Positions 1 to 6,813 of a DNA stretch of 16,004 nt are shown here, piece by piece. The stretch's first letter is position 1. Every line of letters starts with the position of its first letter. Source of the stretch: Candidatus Hydromicrobium americanum (GTDB lineage: Bacteria > Actinomycetota > Humimicrobiia > Humimicrobiales > Humimicrobiaceae). The notes under the pieces are model-generated. The model searched no databases. It was given only the letters and a program-made list of their open reading frames with translations, and was not told where the DNA came from. The stretch lies in the NCBI GenBank assembly GCA_002779205.1, contig PEXF01000078.1, positions 1 to 16,004 on the forward strand. Reading direction: 5' to 3'. Position numbers and translations under genes: made by a program.

Positions 1-347
1 AATGTCAGGAAAATAATATCCCTTCTCCAGTTGGAAATAAAGGCTGGTATTTTAAGGGTGAAAATAAAGCCTTATTTGACCAACAGCCAATTGATTCAAG
101 CTATATGGTTTGTTGTCTTGAAAAAGCATACCACGCAACAGAAGATAGTTTCTATCTGACCTGGGCTGAAAAATGGTACAGGTGGTTTTTTGGCAATAAT
201 ATAAACAATATTTCTCTTATAGATGAAAATTTTGCATGTTATGATGCATTAAATCCGGAAGGTGTGAATTTAAATCAGGGAGCTGAATCAAATATATGCT
301 TTCTGATGGCATTTCTTGCTGCCAGGAGATTAGGAATTATTAAATGA
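1..347 (+). CDS. C-terminal end of a carbohydrate-active protein (partial)
   Basis: The reading frame is open from the window edge to a TGA at 345-347, so the start lies outside. The visible 114 residues contain a glycine/tryptophan segment (GNKGWY), then DQQPIDSSYM, a helix with ACH-type spacing, a WYRWFFGNN stretch, and near the end GVNLNQGAESNICFLMAFL. From memory, this FDQQPID...WFLG.N...G.N.NQGAES pattern is typical of the alpha/alpha-barrel-like tail fused to some GT4 glycosyltransferases and related sugar-processing proteins; no search was run. The catalytic part is not in the window, so the substrate cannot be named. The ATG at 105 is internal to this frame and is not a start. The next genes are a tRNA on the other strand and an unrelated membrane protein, so this is probably the last gene of its transcript. 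Confidence 0.6.
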   Translation, partial: CQENNIPSPVGNKGWYFKGENKALFDQQPIDSSYMVCCLEKAYHATEDSFYLTWAEKWYRWFFGNNINNISLIDENFACYDALNPEGVNLNQGAESNICFLMAFLAARRLGIIK

Positions 348-457
348 TTGAAAAACAAGGGAACAGATTTGCATTTAGTGATTTAATTTTTCGTAGTCTT
401 GTATATTAAGTATTGTCAAACGTGAAATAATAGCTAAATTATTTGTATTGTGAGGTA

Positions 458-534
458 TGGTGGGTGGTATTGGATTTGAACCAATGACCTCTGCGATGTC
501 GACGCAGCGCTCTAACCGGCTGAGCTAACCGCCC
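458..534 (-). tRNA. tRNA-Val (anticodon GAC), CCA encoded
   Basis: Read on the minus strand, the cloverleaf starts with GGGCGGT at 534 and ends with ACCACCC, discriminator A (461) and an encoded CCA (458-460). The D arm is GCTC/GAGC, the anticodon stem is CTGCG/CGCAG around the 7-base loop TCGACAT (anticodon GAC), the variable loop is AGGTC, and the T arm is ATTGG-TTCAAAT-CCAAT. Two departures from the usual pattern are visible: position 33 is C instead of U, and the acceptor stem has a C4-A69 mismatch. The rest of the fold is intact, and a good promoter lies upstream, so I treat it as a gene. Confidence 0.9.
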
Positions 535-543
535 ATATTTTTA

Positions 544-573
544 ATTTTACCAGAGTACTGAAGCTTAAGTCAA
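544..573 (-). promoter_or_regulatory. Promoter of tRNA-Val
   Basis: On the minus strand a TTGACT -35 box (568-573) and a TAAAAT -10 box (544-549) are separated by 18 bases. The -10 ends 9 bases before the tRNA 5' end at 534, which fits a very short leader. This is a sigma-70-type match by eye. Confidence 0.6.
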
Positions 574-621
574 AGAGGCTATTAAACTTTTTATTTTAAG
601 TCATTAAAATCATCTTTTAAA

Positions 622-650
622 TTGGAATCTATTCAATTTAAAGTTATAAT
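622..650 (+). promoter_or_regulatory. Promoter of the small membrane protein gene
   Basis: TTGGAA (622-627) and a perfect TATAAT (645-650) are separated by 17 bases. This puts the predicted transcript start near 657, before the ribosome binding site AAGGAGG at 672-678. It diverges from the tRNA-Val promoter, so the two share the 535-684 intergenic region. Confidence 0.6.
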
Positions 651-684
651 TTGTAATAGTTTTTTATAATCAAGGAGGTTGGGA

Positions 685-1059
685 ATGGCAAGGAGAATTT
701 ATTTTAGAGAAATTTACTTATATATTGTTTGCATTATTGCTATTATAATTTTTATAGTAGGGCTGGTTATAGTTTATAACGGTGCGATAAATTACGTAAA
801 ACCTACAACCTATATGACAAAATCCAGCATAGTAACTATGTATTCGGCAGAACAATATCAAAACTTATCCGAAGAGGAAATAAACCGGTTAGCCGAAGAA
901 GAGTTAGATGCCTCCATTCAGAGTGGAAAAGATATAGCATTTAAAGATTTACTAAGGGGAGTTCTTCTTGTGGTTATAGCGATTCCACTATTTGCCTTTC
1001 ACTGGAAAAAAGCGCAGGCAATGTGGCGTATAAGTTTGGAGACGAAAAATACCGATTGA
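685..1059 (+). CDS. Small two-helix membrane protein, unknown function
   Basis: 124 residues starting at the ATG at 685; a TTG two codons upstream (679) is in frame, but the AAGGAGG at 672-678 has the right 6-base spacing for the ATG. The protein has an N-terminal membrane segment (about residues 10-32, very rich in Ile and Val), an outer or soluble loop rich in Glu (YSAEQYQNLSEEEINRL, EEELDAS), a second membrane segment (about 90-106) and a short basic tail beginning HWKKAQAMW. The N-in, two-helix shape with an HW(K/R)(K/R)xQ tail recalls uncharacterised bacterial membrane proteins, but I cannot name a function. It stands alone with its own promoter; no clear terminator follows. Confidence 0.75.
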   Translation: MARRIYFREIYLYIVCIIAIIIFIVGLVIVYNGAINYVKPTTYMTKSSIVTMYSAEQYQNLSEEEINRLAEEELDASIQSGKDIAFKDLLRGVLLVVIAIPLFAFHWKKAQAMWRISLETKNTD

Positions 1060-1265
1060 TGTTTTAATAAAGTTGAATAATAATTTCAGACTTAGGTATT
1101 TTATTACTTATTAAAAAGAAGTATAGATGATTTTGTCGTGATTATATATTTGGGTTGTAAAATTTTGGTAATAAAAACTTCTAACAAATAAGGGTCAAAC
1201 TGATAACCCGAACAATTGTAAAATTCTTTAAATATTTCTTCTGGTAGATAGAAAGTATTAATACG
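1060..1265. other. Intergenic, no gene seen
   Basis: Very AT-rich stretch between the small membrane protein and the ZIP remnant. I see no RNA gene, no long open frame and no recognisable ZIP N-terminal coding sequence in any frame, which supports the view that the transporter upstream half is gone. Confidence 0.5.
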
Positions 1266-1661
1266 GTGGGAAAACCCTGGGACCTACTGGCTGAAAGGGT
1301 TGATATTAAATTAGGAATTGCCATAGCTATTGCTATTGCCATTCATAATATTCCAGAAGGGATTGCAGTATCTGCTCCTGTCTATAAAGCTACCGGCAGC
1401 AGAAGTAAAGCATTCCTTTGGTCTTTCCTGTCAGGAGTAGTGGAGCCTATTGGAGCAGTACTTACTGCCCTGGTTCTGCTTCCATATTTGAACTCTGTGA
1501 TTTTAGGATATATTCTCTCAGGCATAGCAGGTCTTATGGTTTTCATATCCATTGATGAACTTCTGCCCATTTCAAAATCATATGGTTACAGCCATCTTCC
1601 TATAGTTAGTTTTATTACAGGAATGATAATAATGATTTTAAGCCTGGTGCTATTGAAATAG
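1266..1661 (+). pseudogene. ZIP-family metal transporter, 5'-truncated
   Basis: The 131-residue frame is the C-terminal half of a ZIP (ZupT/GufA-type) divalent metal transporter. It carries the hallmark metal-binding helix HNIPEGIAVSAP (about residues 27-38), the following helix with SGVVEPIGA (second metal-site helix, about 55-63), and a late helix with FISIDELLPIS. Full bacterial ZIP proteins have about 250-270 residues and eight helices; here the first three to four helices are missing. The only upstream start is a GTG at 1266 with no convincing ribosome binding site, and residues 1-14 do not look like a ZIP N-terminus. The remaining part reads without stops, so truncation was probably recent or the remainder is still under some constraint. 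A functional half-transporter is unlikely. Confidence 0.75.
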
Positions 1662-1662
1662 A

Positions 1663-1911
1663 TCAATCTTTCCTTAGCTTGCCTATGATCGGGAATCTTT
1701 TTAGAAATTCTAATCCGTGAGGTGCTTTTTCAAGTTCTCCGGTCAAATCAGTACCAGCATAATGGGTGACCTGGTGTTTACCACCTTTCCACAAAAAACT
1801 ATCAGTCACATCATAGGCCTGACTTTCATATGCAACATATGCTTTATTGCCATCTTTACCATTAAATTTCGCTAATCCTTTTGGACTGAATTCCTTCTTG
1901 GTCTGTTGTGT
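1663..1911 (-). pseudogene. Cytochrome b5-like heme-binding domain, start-less fragment
   Basis: The minus strand from 1911 down to a TGA at 1663-1665 encodes 82 residues: EFSPKGLAKFNGKDGNKAYVAY, then YDVTDSFLWKGGKHQ, HYAGTDLTGELEKAPHG and RFPIIGKL. This is the pattern of small bacterial cytochrome b5-like heme/steroid-binding domain proteins (YDVT...W..G.H...H.AG.DLT..L..APHG). There is no ATG, GTG or TTG in the frame before the domain, and an in-frame TAA lies just upstream (1912-1914), so the gene has lost its start and any signal or membrane anchor. It runs convergently into the ZIP remnant with only one base between the two stop codons. The domain is complete from the FS..LA.FNG strand onward. 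Confidence 0.7.
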
Positions 1912-2046
1912 TTATTAATGCTTTGTACTTTGGCGATCCAGAAGCAAGTTCTTATGATATTAAATCTCTAAAGTCTGTATATTCATCTCTAATCATTATT
2001 ATTTTAGCACTAAGTAAATTTACTTTATCATGGCATACTTAGACTT
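1912..2046. other. Gene-poor stretch with a short open frame
   Basis: Together with the promoter and leader to 2177 this is about 265 bases without a gene. A plus-strand frame without a start codon is open from 1890 to a TAG at 2040-2042 (50 codons). It has a protein-like look (FINALYFGDPEASSYDIKS, then an Ile-rich helix), and could be another gene remnant; I do not recognise it. Confidence 0.3.
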
Positions 2047-2076
2047 TTGCTAAGAGTGTGGACTAAATACTATAAA
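2047..2076 (+). promoter_or_regulatory. Possible promoter of the ABC transporter operon
   Basis: TTGCTA (2047-2052) and TATAAA (2071-2076) with an 18-base spacer, about 100 bases before the start codon of the binding protein. The leader contains an unused ribosome-binding-site-like GGAAGGAGG near 2108-2116. I see no T-box or other riboswitch in it. Confidence 0.35.
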
Positions 2077-2177
2077 ACTGATAATATAAAAAATCATTTA
2101 TTGCATTTGGAAGGAGGTGCTGAGAAATAAAACCGTAATTTTAGATTTTTATCAATGTATTTTTCTGGAGGTTATAA

Positions 2178-3179
2178 ATGAAGATCAAGCGTAACACAAA
2201 AATAATGATGAGCATATGTTTACTGGCGGTGTTGATTTTGGTATTACCGCTGATGAATGCCTGTAAAGTGGAAGGGGTAAAAAAAGTTGGTATTAGCCAG
2301 ATTGTTTCTCATCCGGCGTTGGATGCAACCAGAGAGGGCTGCATTAAGGCTCTTGCTGATAATGGTTATGTAGATGGTGAGAACATTGAGATCGACTATC
2401 AGAATAGTGAAGGAGATATGTCACTGGTGGACACAATATCTGATAAGTTTGTAGGAGATAAGGTAGATGTAATTATAACCATTGCCACTCCCAATACCCT
2501 TTCAGCTATTGCTGCTGCAGAAGGTACAGACATTCCAGTTGTCTTTTCTGCCGTTACTGATCCGGCTGGTTCAGGGATGGTTGAGAGTTGGGAATCCCAC
2601 CCTGATGATAATGCAACTGGAGTAAGTGACATGATTGCTGTTGCAGATGATGTTGACTTGATAACTCAGATAGTACCTGGTGTTAAGACTATAGGTACTC
2701 TTTACAATGACGGAGAAGCAAATTCAGTTTTCCTGGTAGAGAAGCTCAAAGAAGCATGTCAGCCACTTGGTATTGAAGTAGTGGAAAGACCAGTTTCTAC
2801 CAGTGCCGATGTTCTTACAGCAGCCCAATCTTTAGTAGGACAAGTGGACGTTATCTGGGTTGGTACTGATAACACTGTAGTCTCTGGCCTGGAAGCGTTG
2901 ATTGGAGTCTGCGAAGAGGAAAGCATTCCTCTGTTCCCCTCTGATCACGAGTCAATAGAAAGGGGCGGTATTGCCTGCTACGGATTCGACTATTACGATG
3001 TTGGCTACCAGACAGGTGAGATGGTAGTTAAAATACTGGAGGGAGCTAATGCTGCAGAGACTCCTGTTGAGAAAGGTAAGATAGTCAGTCTCGCAATAAA
3101 TACCGCTGCGGCAGAAAGAATGGGTGTTACCATTCCTCAAGAATTAATAGATGCTGCAGAAATAGTATATGATAAATAG
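2178..3179 (+). CDS. ABC transporter substrate-binding lipoprotein (TrpX-like)
   Basis: 333 residues, complete, start supported by TGGAGG at 2166-2171. A basic N-terminus, a hydrophobic segment (about 10-27) and a lipobox-like LMNAC with Cys29 indicate a lipoprotein anchored outside the membrane. The mature part has the fold signature of the ABC_sub_bind family (PF04392): VGISQIVSHPALDATREGC, GYVDGENIEIDYQNSEGD, DVIITIATPNTLSAIAAA, IPVVFSAVTDPAGSGMV, then the second lobe KTIGTLYNDGEANSV and VIWVGTDNTVVSGLEAL, and DYYDVGYQTGEMVVKIL near the end. Family members studied in Firmicutes bind tryptophan or tyrosine; the ligand here is not shown by the sequence. It is first in an operon with a permease and an ATPase. 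The operon looks less AT-rich than its flanks. Confidence 0.9.
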   Translation: MKIKRNTKIMMSICLLAVLILVLPLMNACKVEGVKKVGISQIVSHPALDATREGCIKALADNGYVDGENIEIDYQNSEGDMSLVDTISDKFVGDKVDVIITIATPNTLSAIAAAEGTDIPVVFSAVTDPAGSGMVESWESHPDDNATGVSDMIAVADDVDLITQIVPGVKTIGTLYNDGEANSVFLVEKLKEACQPLGIEVVERPVSTSADVLTAAQSLVGQVDVIWVGTDNTVVSGLEALIGVCEEESIPLFPSDHESIERGGIACYGFDYYDVGYQTGEMVVKILEGANAAETPVEKGKIVSLAINTAAAERMGVTIPQELIDAAEIVYDK

Positions 3180-3256
3180 ATATCAATGGTTTCCGTTTTA
3201 ACAAGTTCATAGATATTAAAAAGTATCTACAAGGATAACATAAAGGATAAGTATTC

Positions 3257-4165
3257 TTGGATTATGTTATAAATTTTTTGGCGGTTTCTTTATATGAGGG
3301 CATAGCCTATGGATTTGTAACCCTCGGGGTATACATAACCTTTCGAGTGCTTGCTTTCCCTGACCTTACTGTAGATGGAAGCTTTCCTCTGGGTGGGGCT
3401 GTGGCTGCTACCCTTATCGTAGGTGGTGTAAATCCCTGGTGGGCAACTCTGGCTGCCTTCATTGCCGGTATTTGTGCAGGGCTGATGACTTCCTTGCTTA
3501 ATACCAAGCTCAGGATAAATGCCCTGCTTGCCGGTATACTGATGATGGTCTCTCTATATTCTATAAACCTGGCTATTATGGGGCGATCCAATGTCTCTGT
3601 TCTCCGCGAGGCAACAGTCTTTAAACAAACTGCCCAATTGTTTGGTATTGAACCTACCACCACCCTGTCAGTTATATTTATGGTAGTTCTTGCTATTGTA
3701 ATTCTCGGCATTATGAACTGGTTTCTACGAACTGAGTTTGGTCTGGCTCTGAGAGCTACAGGTGACAATGAGCAGATGGTAAGAGGTCTCGGGGTTAGCA
3801 CTGATATAACCACGATAATAGGTGTCTCCCTCTCAAATGGCTTTGTTGCCCTGGCTGGGGGGTTAATAGCCCAGAAGCAGGGCTTCTCTGATGTAGGTAT
3901 GGGTATCGGCATGATCGTTATGGGTCTGGCATCGGTGATAATCGGTGAGAGATTATTTCGCCCCAGGGGTGTTACCACCATTCTATTTGCGGTGATAGGT
4001 GGATCTTTTGTTTATCGCCTGTTTCTTGGTATCGCTCTTAGATTGGGATTACCTCCAAACAATTTAAAGCTGATTACAGCACTGCTTGTTATCATAGCCC
4101 TGGCAATACCATACATACAAAAAAAGGTGCGGGGTGAGTGGATACCGCCAGCAGCAAGGATGTAG
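3257..4165 (+). CDS. ABC transporter permease (TrpY-like)
   Basis: 302 residues with about eight hydrophobic segments, of the branched-chain amino acid/ribose permease superfamily (BPD_transp_2). The start is TTG at 3257, with AAGGA at 3243-3247; no ATG lies nearby and the frame before it does not fit the family. Recognisable family landmarks are GIAYGFVTLGVYITFRVLAF and PDLTVDGSF near the N-terminus, and the cytoplasmic coupling loop LRTEFGLALRATGDNEQMVR (about residues 156-175), the equivalent of the EAA loop that contacts the ATPase. The gene lies 77 bases after the binding protein and 13 bases before the ATPase, so the three form one operon. It forms the membrane channel of the importer; substrate as for the binding protein. 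Confidence 0.9.
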   Translation: MDYVINFLAVSLYEGIAYGFVTLGVYITFRVLAFPDLTVDGSFPLGGAVAATLIVGGVNPWWATLAAFIAGICAGLMTSLLNTKLRINALLAGILMMVSLYSINLAIMGRSNVSVLREATVFKQTAQLFGIEPTTTLSVIFMVVLAIVILGIMNWFLRTEFGLALRATGDNEQMVRGLGVSTDITTIIGVSLSNGFVALAGGLIAQKQGFSDVGMGIGMIVMGLASVIIGERLFRPRGVTTILFAVIGGSFVYRLFLGIALRLGLPPNNLKLITALLVIIALAIPYIQKKVRGEWIPPAARM

Positions 4166-4178
4166 AGTGGGAGTTCAT

Positions 4179-5006
4179 ATGAGTGAGAATCAAAGCCTGG
4201 TGAAACTCAGAAAAGTAAGCAAAGTATTTTTAAGAGGTTCTGTAGATGAGGTCACAGCACTGGATAACGTCAGGCTGGATATCGGTGCTGAGGATTTTAT
4301 TACTGTCATTGGCAGCAATGGAGCCGGTAAGACTACGCTTTTAAATGTTATTGCTGGTGTCTATCCACCAGAAAAAGGTGGCAAAATCACAATCAATGGC
4401 CAGGATGTTACAAGGCTCAGCGAACATAAGCGTGCACGATATGTTAGCAGAGTCTACCAGAACCCTCATATAGGTACTGCCGCAAAAATGACCATAGAAG
4501 AGAATCTGTCTCTGGCTATGTTACGCGGCCAATCAAGGGGATTAAGAATCGCTACCAATAAAAAGCGCAGGGAACTCTTCAGATCAGTATTAGTCCCATT
4601 GGGATTAGGACTTGAGGATAGGCTATCTGCCCTGGTTGGCACACTTTCCGGTGGACAGAGGCAGGCTCTGGCTCTTGTTATGGCTACTATCAGTAAACCA
4701 TCACTACTACTCCTTGATGAGCATGTAGCTACTCTGGACCCTCAAACAAATCAGATAGTCCTTGAACTAAGCGAAATAATTGTGCAGAAAGAGAAGATGA
4801 CCACTATAATGGTTACGCACAACATGGAACATGCTCTACGCTATGGCAACAGGCTAGCTATGATGCATAAAGGTAAAATCATCGTTGACATACATCAGAA
4901 AAAGAAGTCTGACCTATCTGTTAATGACCTGGTAGTTGCTTTTGAACGTGCCAGTGGAGAAAGATTTGCTGATGACAGTATAATGCTTCGTAACGTTGAT
5001 TCTTAA
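4179..5006 (+). CDS. ABC transporter ATP-binding protein (TrpZ-like)
   Basis: 275 residues from the ATG at 4179, preceded by GTGGGAG at 4167-4173; an upstream in-frame start at 4134 would overlap the permease and add a non-homologous 15 residues. The nucleotide-binding domain is complete: Walker A GSNGAGKT (about 45-52), Q-loop in RVYQNP (Gln94), signature LSGGQ (156-160), Walker B LLLLDEH (176-182) followed by the D-loop ATLD, and the switch histidine in VTHNMEHAL. The order and sizes match the ATPase of TrpXYZ-like importers. It couples ATP hydrolysis to import through the permease at the cytoplasmic face. The C-terminal extension (SGERFADDSIML) is short. No clear terminator follows. Confidence 0.9.
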   Translation: MSENQSLVKLRKVSKVFLRGSVDEVTALDNVRLDIGAEDFITVIGSNGAGKTTLLNVIAGVYPPEKGGKITINGQDVTRLSEHKRARYVSRVYQNPHIGTAAKMTIEENLSLAMLRGQSRGLRIATNKKRRELFRSVLVPLGLGLEDRLSALVGTLSGGQRQALALVMATISKPSLLLLDEHVATLDPQTNQIVLELSEIIVQKEKMTTIMVTHNMEHALRYGNRLAMMHKGKIIVDIHQKKKSDLSVNDLVVAFERASGERFADDSIMLRNVDS

Positions 5007-5081
5007 GCTCGACATTGGTTATAGACAATCTTGATAAACATATAACCTTCGAAGATAGTAAAGATAGAGTTAAAGAAACAT

Positions 5082-5561
5082 ATGAAAAATAATTCAGATA
5101 TTTCTTTTAAAATTATATGTTCCCTCGAAGAACTTATTGCTGCTTACAATGTTAGATTTACTGTATTTTGTGAAGAACAAAATATCCCATATTACATAGA
5201 AACTGGTGAAAATGAATTGAATAGAATTCATATACTTGGCATGCAAGGCAACGAGCCTATCGCGACAGGAAGAATGTGTGTAATTAATGGTTGGCTAAAA
5301 TTCGAACGTATAGCTGTAAGGAAGGCATGGAGATCACGTAGAATTGGTTCAAAGTTAGTAAATTATATGGTAAATACTGGTAAGGATATGGGAATATTTA
5401 AATATAAACTTCATGCACAAGTTAGTAACAAAGAATTTTATAAACGGTTGGGATTTAAAACAAAAGGTAAAATTTTTATAGAAGCAGGTATAGAGCATAT
5501 TTTAATGATACGAAAAGATGATACTTCAGAGTACTTAGAAAATAAAAGATCAGGTAAATGA
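5082..5561 (+). CDS. GNAT-family N-acetyltransferase
   Basis: 159 residues. It fits the YjcF/ElaA-like branch of GNAT enzymes: VRFTVFCEEQNIPYYIE (about 24-40) matches the usual VR..VF..EQ.vP opening, acetyl-CoA motif A is FERIAVRKAWRSRRIGSKLV (73-92), FYKRLGF (119-125) is motif B, and GIEHILM (136-142) is the usual last strand. In motif A the usual Arg-x-x-Gly-x-Gly/Ala reads Arg-Arg-Ile-Gly-Ser, slightly divergent but compatible with pyrophosphate binding. The substrate is unknown. The ribosome binding site is weak. The last 16 or so residues after LMIR run into the recombinase remnant in another frame and look like an extension acquired by rearrangement. Confidence 0.8.
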   Translation: MKNNSDISFKIICSLEELIAAYNVRFTVFCEEQNIPYYIETGENELNRIHILGMQGNEPIATGRMCVINGWLKFERIAVRKAWRSRRIGSKLVNYMVNTGKDMGIFKYKLHAQVSNKEFYKRLGFKTKGKIFIEAGIEHILMIRKDDTSEYLENKRSGK

Positions 5562-5697
5562 AGAAGAATATACTGCAAAAAGGGCTAGTCTTTTAAAAGA
5601 TAAATCAAATATTAATATCAAATTAGATGAAAATGATCAAAGGGTAGATGAATGGTTAAAACCAATAGAAAACCTACTGTATAATGGAGTTTGTTAG
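5539..5697 (+). pseudogene. C-terminal stub of a large serine recombinase
   Basis: A frame open from 5539 to a TAG at 5695-5697 encodes about 52 residues containing QVNEEEYTAKRASLLKDKSN followed by DQRVDEWLKPIENLL. This matches the coiled-coil C-terminal pattern of large serine recombinases (I.EEEY..K...L......L........R...WL...E....). No start, no catalytic resolvase domain and no zinc ribbon are present, and the frame overlaps the end of the acetyltransferase gene. I infer that a recombinase-bearing element once inserted here and was mostly deleted. This rests on motif memory over a short peptide. Confidence 0.5.
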
Positions 5698-6120
5698 GAT
5701 GGGTTGCCCCGTTAATTGGTGTAGAGCCCCAATTATGGCTGAGCATTGTGGTCAGGATGATTTCTAGTTATTAAAATTTTTAGTTCCAGCGATTTTCAGT
5801 TCGAATCTTGAATTATTAAGTAGTCTTACCACAGAAAAATGAGACAAATGAGACACATAAAAAAAGATGTCTCGTTTTTTAGATCAATTAATATATATTT
5901 AGACAATTGTTCAAATATACCCTCGTAGTCTATGACTCTACAACATATAAAGTTTTTCTCTTCCACACAGCATAAATACGGTATATAAGAAAAATATATA
6001 GGTTTTCTGTATCTTCTGGTAGAAAAGGTGCATAAAGGGCGATATGGATATTGAGCGTAGCTGAAGTAGAAGCTTATCGACTGCGACTGCTGGTGCAATA
6101 ATATCGATTGTAAAATTAAC
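5698..6120. other. Gene-free spacer before the island
   Basis: About 420 bases with no believable gene. Minus-strand frames here (5826-6098, 5938-6183) encode Tyr/Phe/Ile/Cys-rich sequence without domains, and one includes the terminator-like hairpin, so I reject them. A tRNA-like fragment (GTTCGAATC near 5801) is too isolated to call. The stretch probably holds debris of the recombinase element and the distal upstream region of the repressor gene. Confidence 0.45.
5850..5880 (+). terminator. Rho-independent terminator-like hairpin
   Basis: GAGACA (5850-5855) and TGTCTC (5868-5873) form a 6-bp stem around a 12-base A-rich loop, followed by GTTTTTT. A second copy of ATGAGACA lies directly upstream (5840-5847). 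It would end plus-strand transcription from the acetyltransferase side before the island. The loop is long, so this is a modest call. Confidence 0.45.
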
Positions 6121-6149
6121 TTGACTTATTTGGATTATTTGTATATAAA
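6121..6149 (+). promoter_or_regulatory. Promoter of the LexA-like gene
   Basis: TTGACT (6121-6126), a 17-base spacer and TATAAA (6144-6149). The expected transcript start, about 7 bases after the -10, falls at 6156-6157, two to three bases before the ATG at 6159. No Shine-Dalgarno sequence is present, so the mRNA is predicted to be leaderless. Confidence 0.6.
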
Positions 6150-6150
6150 T
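6137..6150. promoter_or_regulatory. Possible operator overlapping the -10 box
   Basis: ATTTGTATATAAAT is a near-perfect 14-base palindrome (one mismatched pair) covering the -10 box of the LexA-like gene. A dimeric repressor bound here would block its own promoter. The sequence is AT-only apart from one G, so chance is a real alternative. Confidence 0.3.
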
Positions 6151-6158
6151 ATGTATAT

Positions 6159-6785
6159 ATGAGTAAAACCATAAAATTAACACAAAAACAGGAAGAATTT
6201 TTCAATGTTTTAGCGAATTATATCCACCGGGAAAAAATTCCGCCCACGAATCGGGAAATTCTAAAAATGATGGGCTTGAAATCTCCCCGTAGTATCGCTC
6301 AATATTTAAATGTTCTTGAGGAAGGGGGATATATAAGGCGAGGTAAGGGGGCTAGAAATATTAAAATTCTTAAGTCGCCGTATAATAATAATTCAAGCAA
6401 GACGGTTAAGGTTCCTGTGGTAGGTTATGTCCCTTGTGGGGTTCCATTCTTGGCGGAAGAAAATATTGAAAAACAGATTGTAGTTTCCGAGAAGATAGCG
6501 AAACCGCCATATAAATATTTTATGCTTCGAGCAGTCGGGGATAGCATGAATAAGGCCGGAATAAATGACGGCGATTTAGTGTTGGTGCGCCAACAAATGA
6601 CAGCTAAAAACGGTGATATAGTCGTGGCCTTAATAGATGATGCGGCAACTATAAAGAAGTTACATTTATATAAAGATCATATAATATTAGAACCAAATTC
6701 AATAAATCCTGGACATTGCCCCATAGTGCTAGAAAGGGATTTTAGAATACAAGGAGTTGTTGTTAGGTCAATACCGGAATTATGA
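6159..6785 (+). CDS. LexA-like autocleavable repressor
   Basis: 208 residues, the usual LexA length. Residues 6-71 form a winged helix typical of LexA: LTQKQEEFFNVLANYI, IPPTNREILKMMGLKSPRSI, then LNVLEEGGYIRRGKGARNI. Residues 85-208 form the S24 peptidase domain: the cleavage loop reads VPCGVP (Cys93-Gly94), the nucleophile is Ser129 in GDSMNKAGINDGDL, and the general base is Lys166 in ATIKKL. All catalytic residues are present. Most LexA proteins cleave at Ala-Gly; Cys-Gly is as in UmuD. Role: DNA-binding repressor whose self-cleavage is stimulated by RecA filaments after DNA damage. It is followed after 28 bases by an HNH gene and then the restriction-modification genes. It could be the host LexA or an element-borne regulator; the context favours the latter. 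Confidence 0.88.
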   Translation: MSKTIKLTQKQEEFFNVLANYIHREKIPPTNREILKMMGLKSPRSIAQYLNVLEEGGYIRRGKGARNIKILKSPYNNNSSKTVKVPVVGYVPCGVPFLAEENIEKQIVVSEKIAKPPYKYFMLRAVGDSMNKAGINDGDLVLVRQQMTAKNGDIVVALIDDAATIKKLHLYKDHIILEPNSINPGHCPIVLERDFRIQGVVVRSIPEL

Positions 6786-6813
6786 CGGTGATGCGAAAAA
6801 GGAGATATAAGAA

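Noticed and set aside
3307..3981. Long minus-strand open frame (224 codons) opposite the permease gene
   Set aside because: It is the antisense shadow of a well-supported permease gene, has no domain pattern and is rich in low-likelihood residue strings.
5017..5047. Inverted repeat GGTTATA/TATAACC after the ABC ATPase gene
   Set aside because: The 17-base loop and the absence of a T-run make it a poor terminator, and no other role is supported.
5701..5810. tRNA-like debris (a GTTAATTGGTGTAGAGC stretch and a GTTCGAATC T-loop match)
   Set aside because: No pairing acceptor or anticodon stems at proper spacing; two isolated matches are not enough to call a tRNA or a tRNA remnant.
1238..6020. 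Repeated 12-mer TCTTCTGGTAGA before the ZIP remnant and in the spacer near 6009
   Set aside because: A 12-base match is expected several times by chance in 16 kb; the flanks do not match.
5826..6183. Two minus-strand open frames before the LexA-like gene
   Set aside because: They are Tyr/Phe/Ile/Cys-rich, have no motif, overlap the hairpin and the repressor promoter, and look like translated AT-rich spacer.
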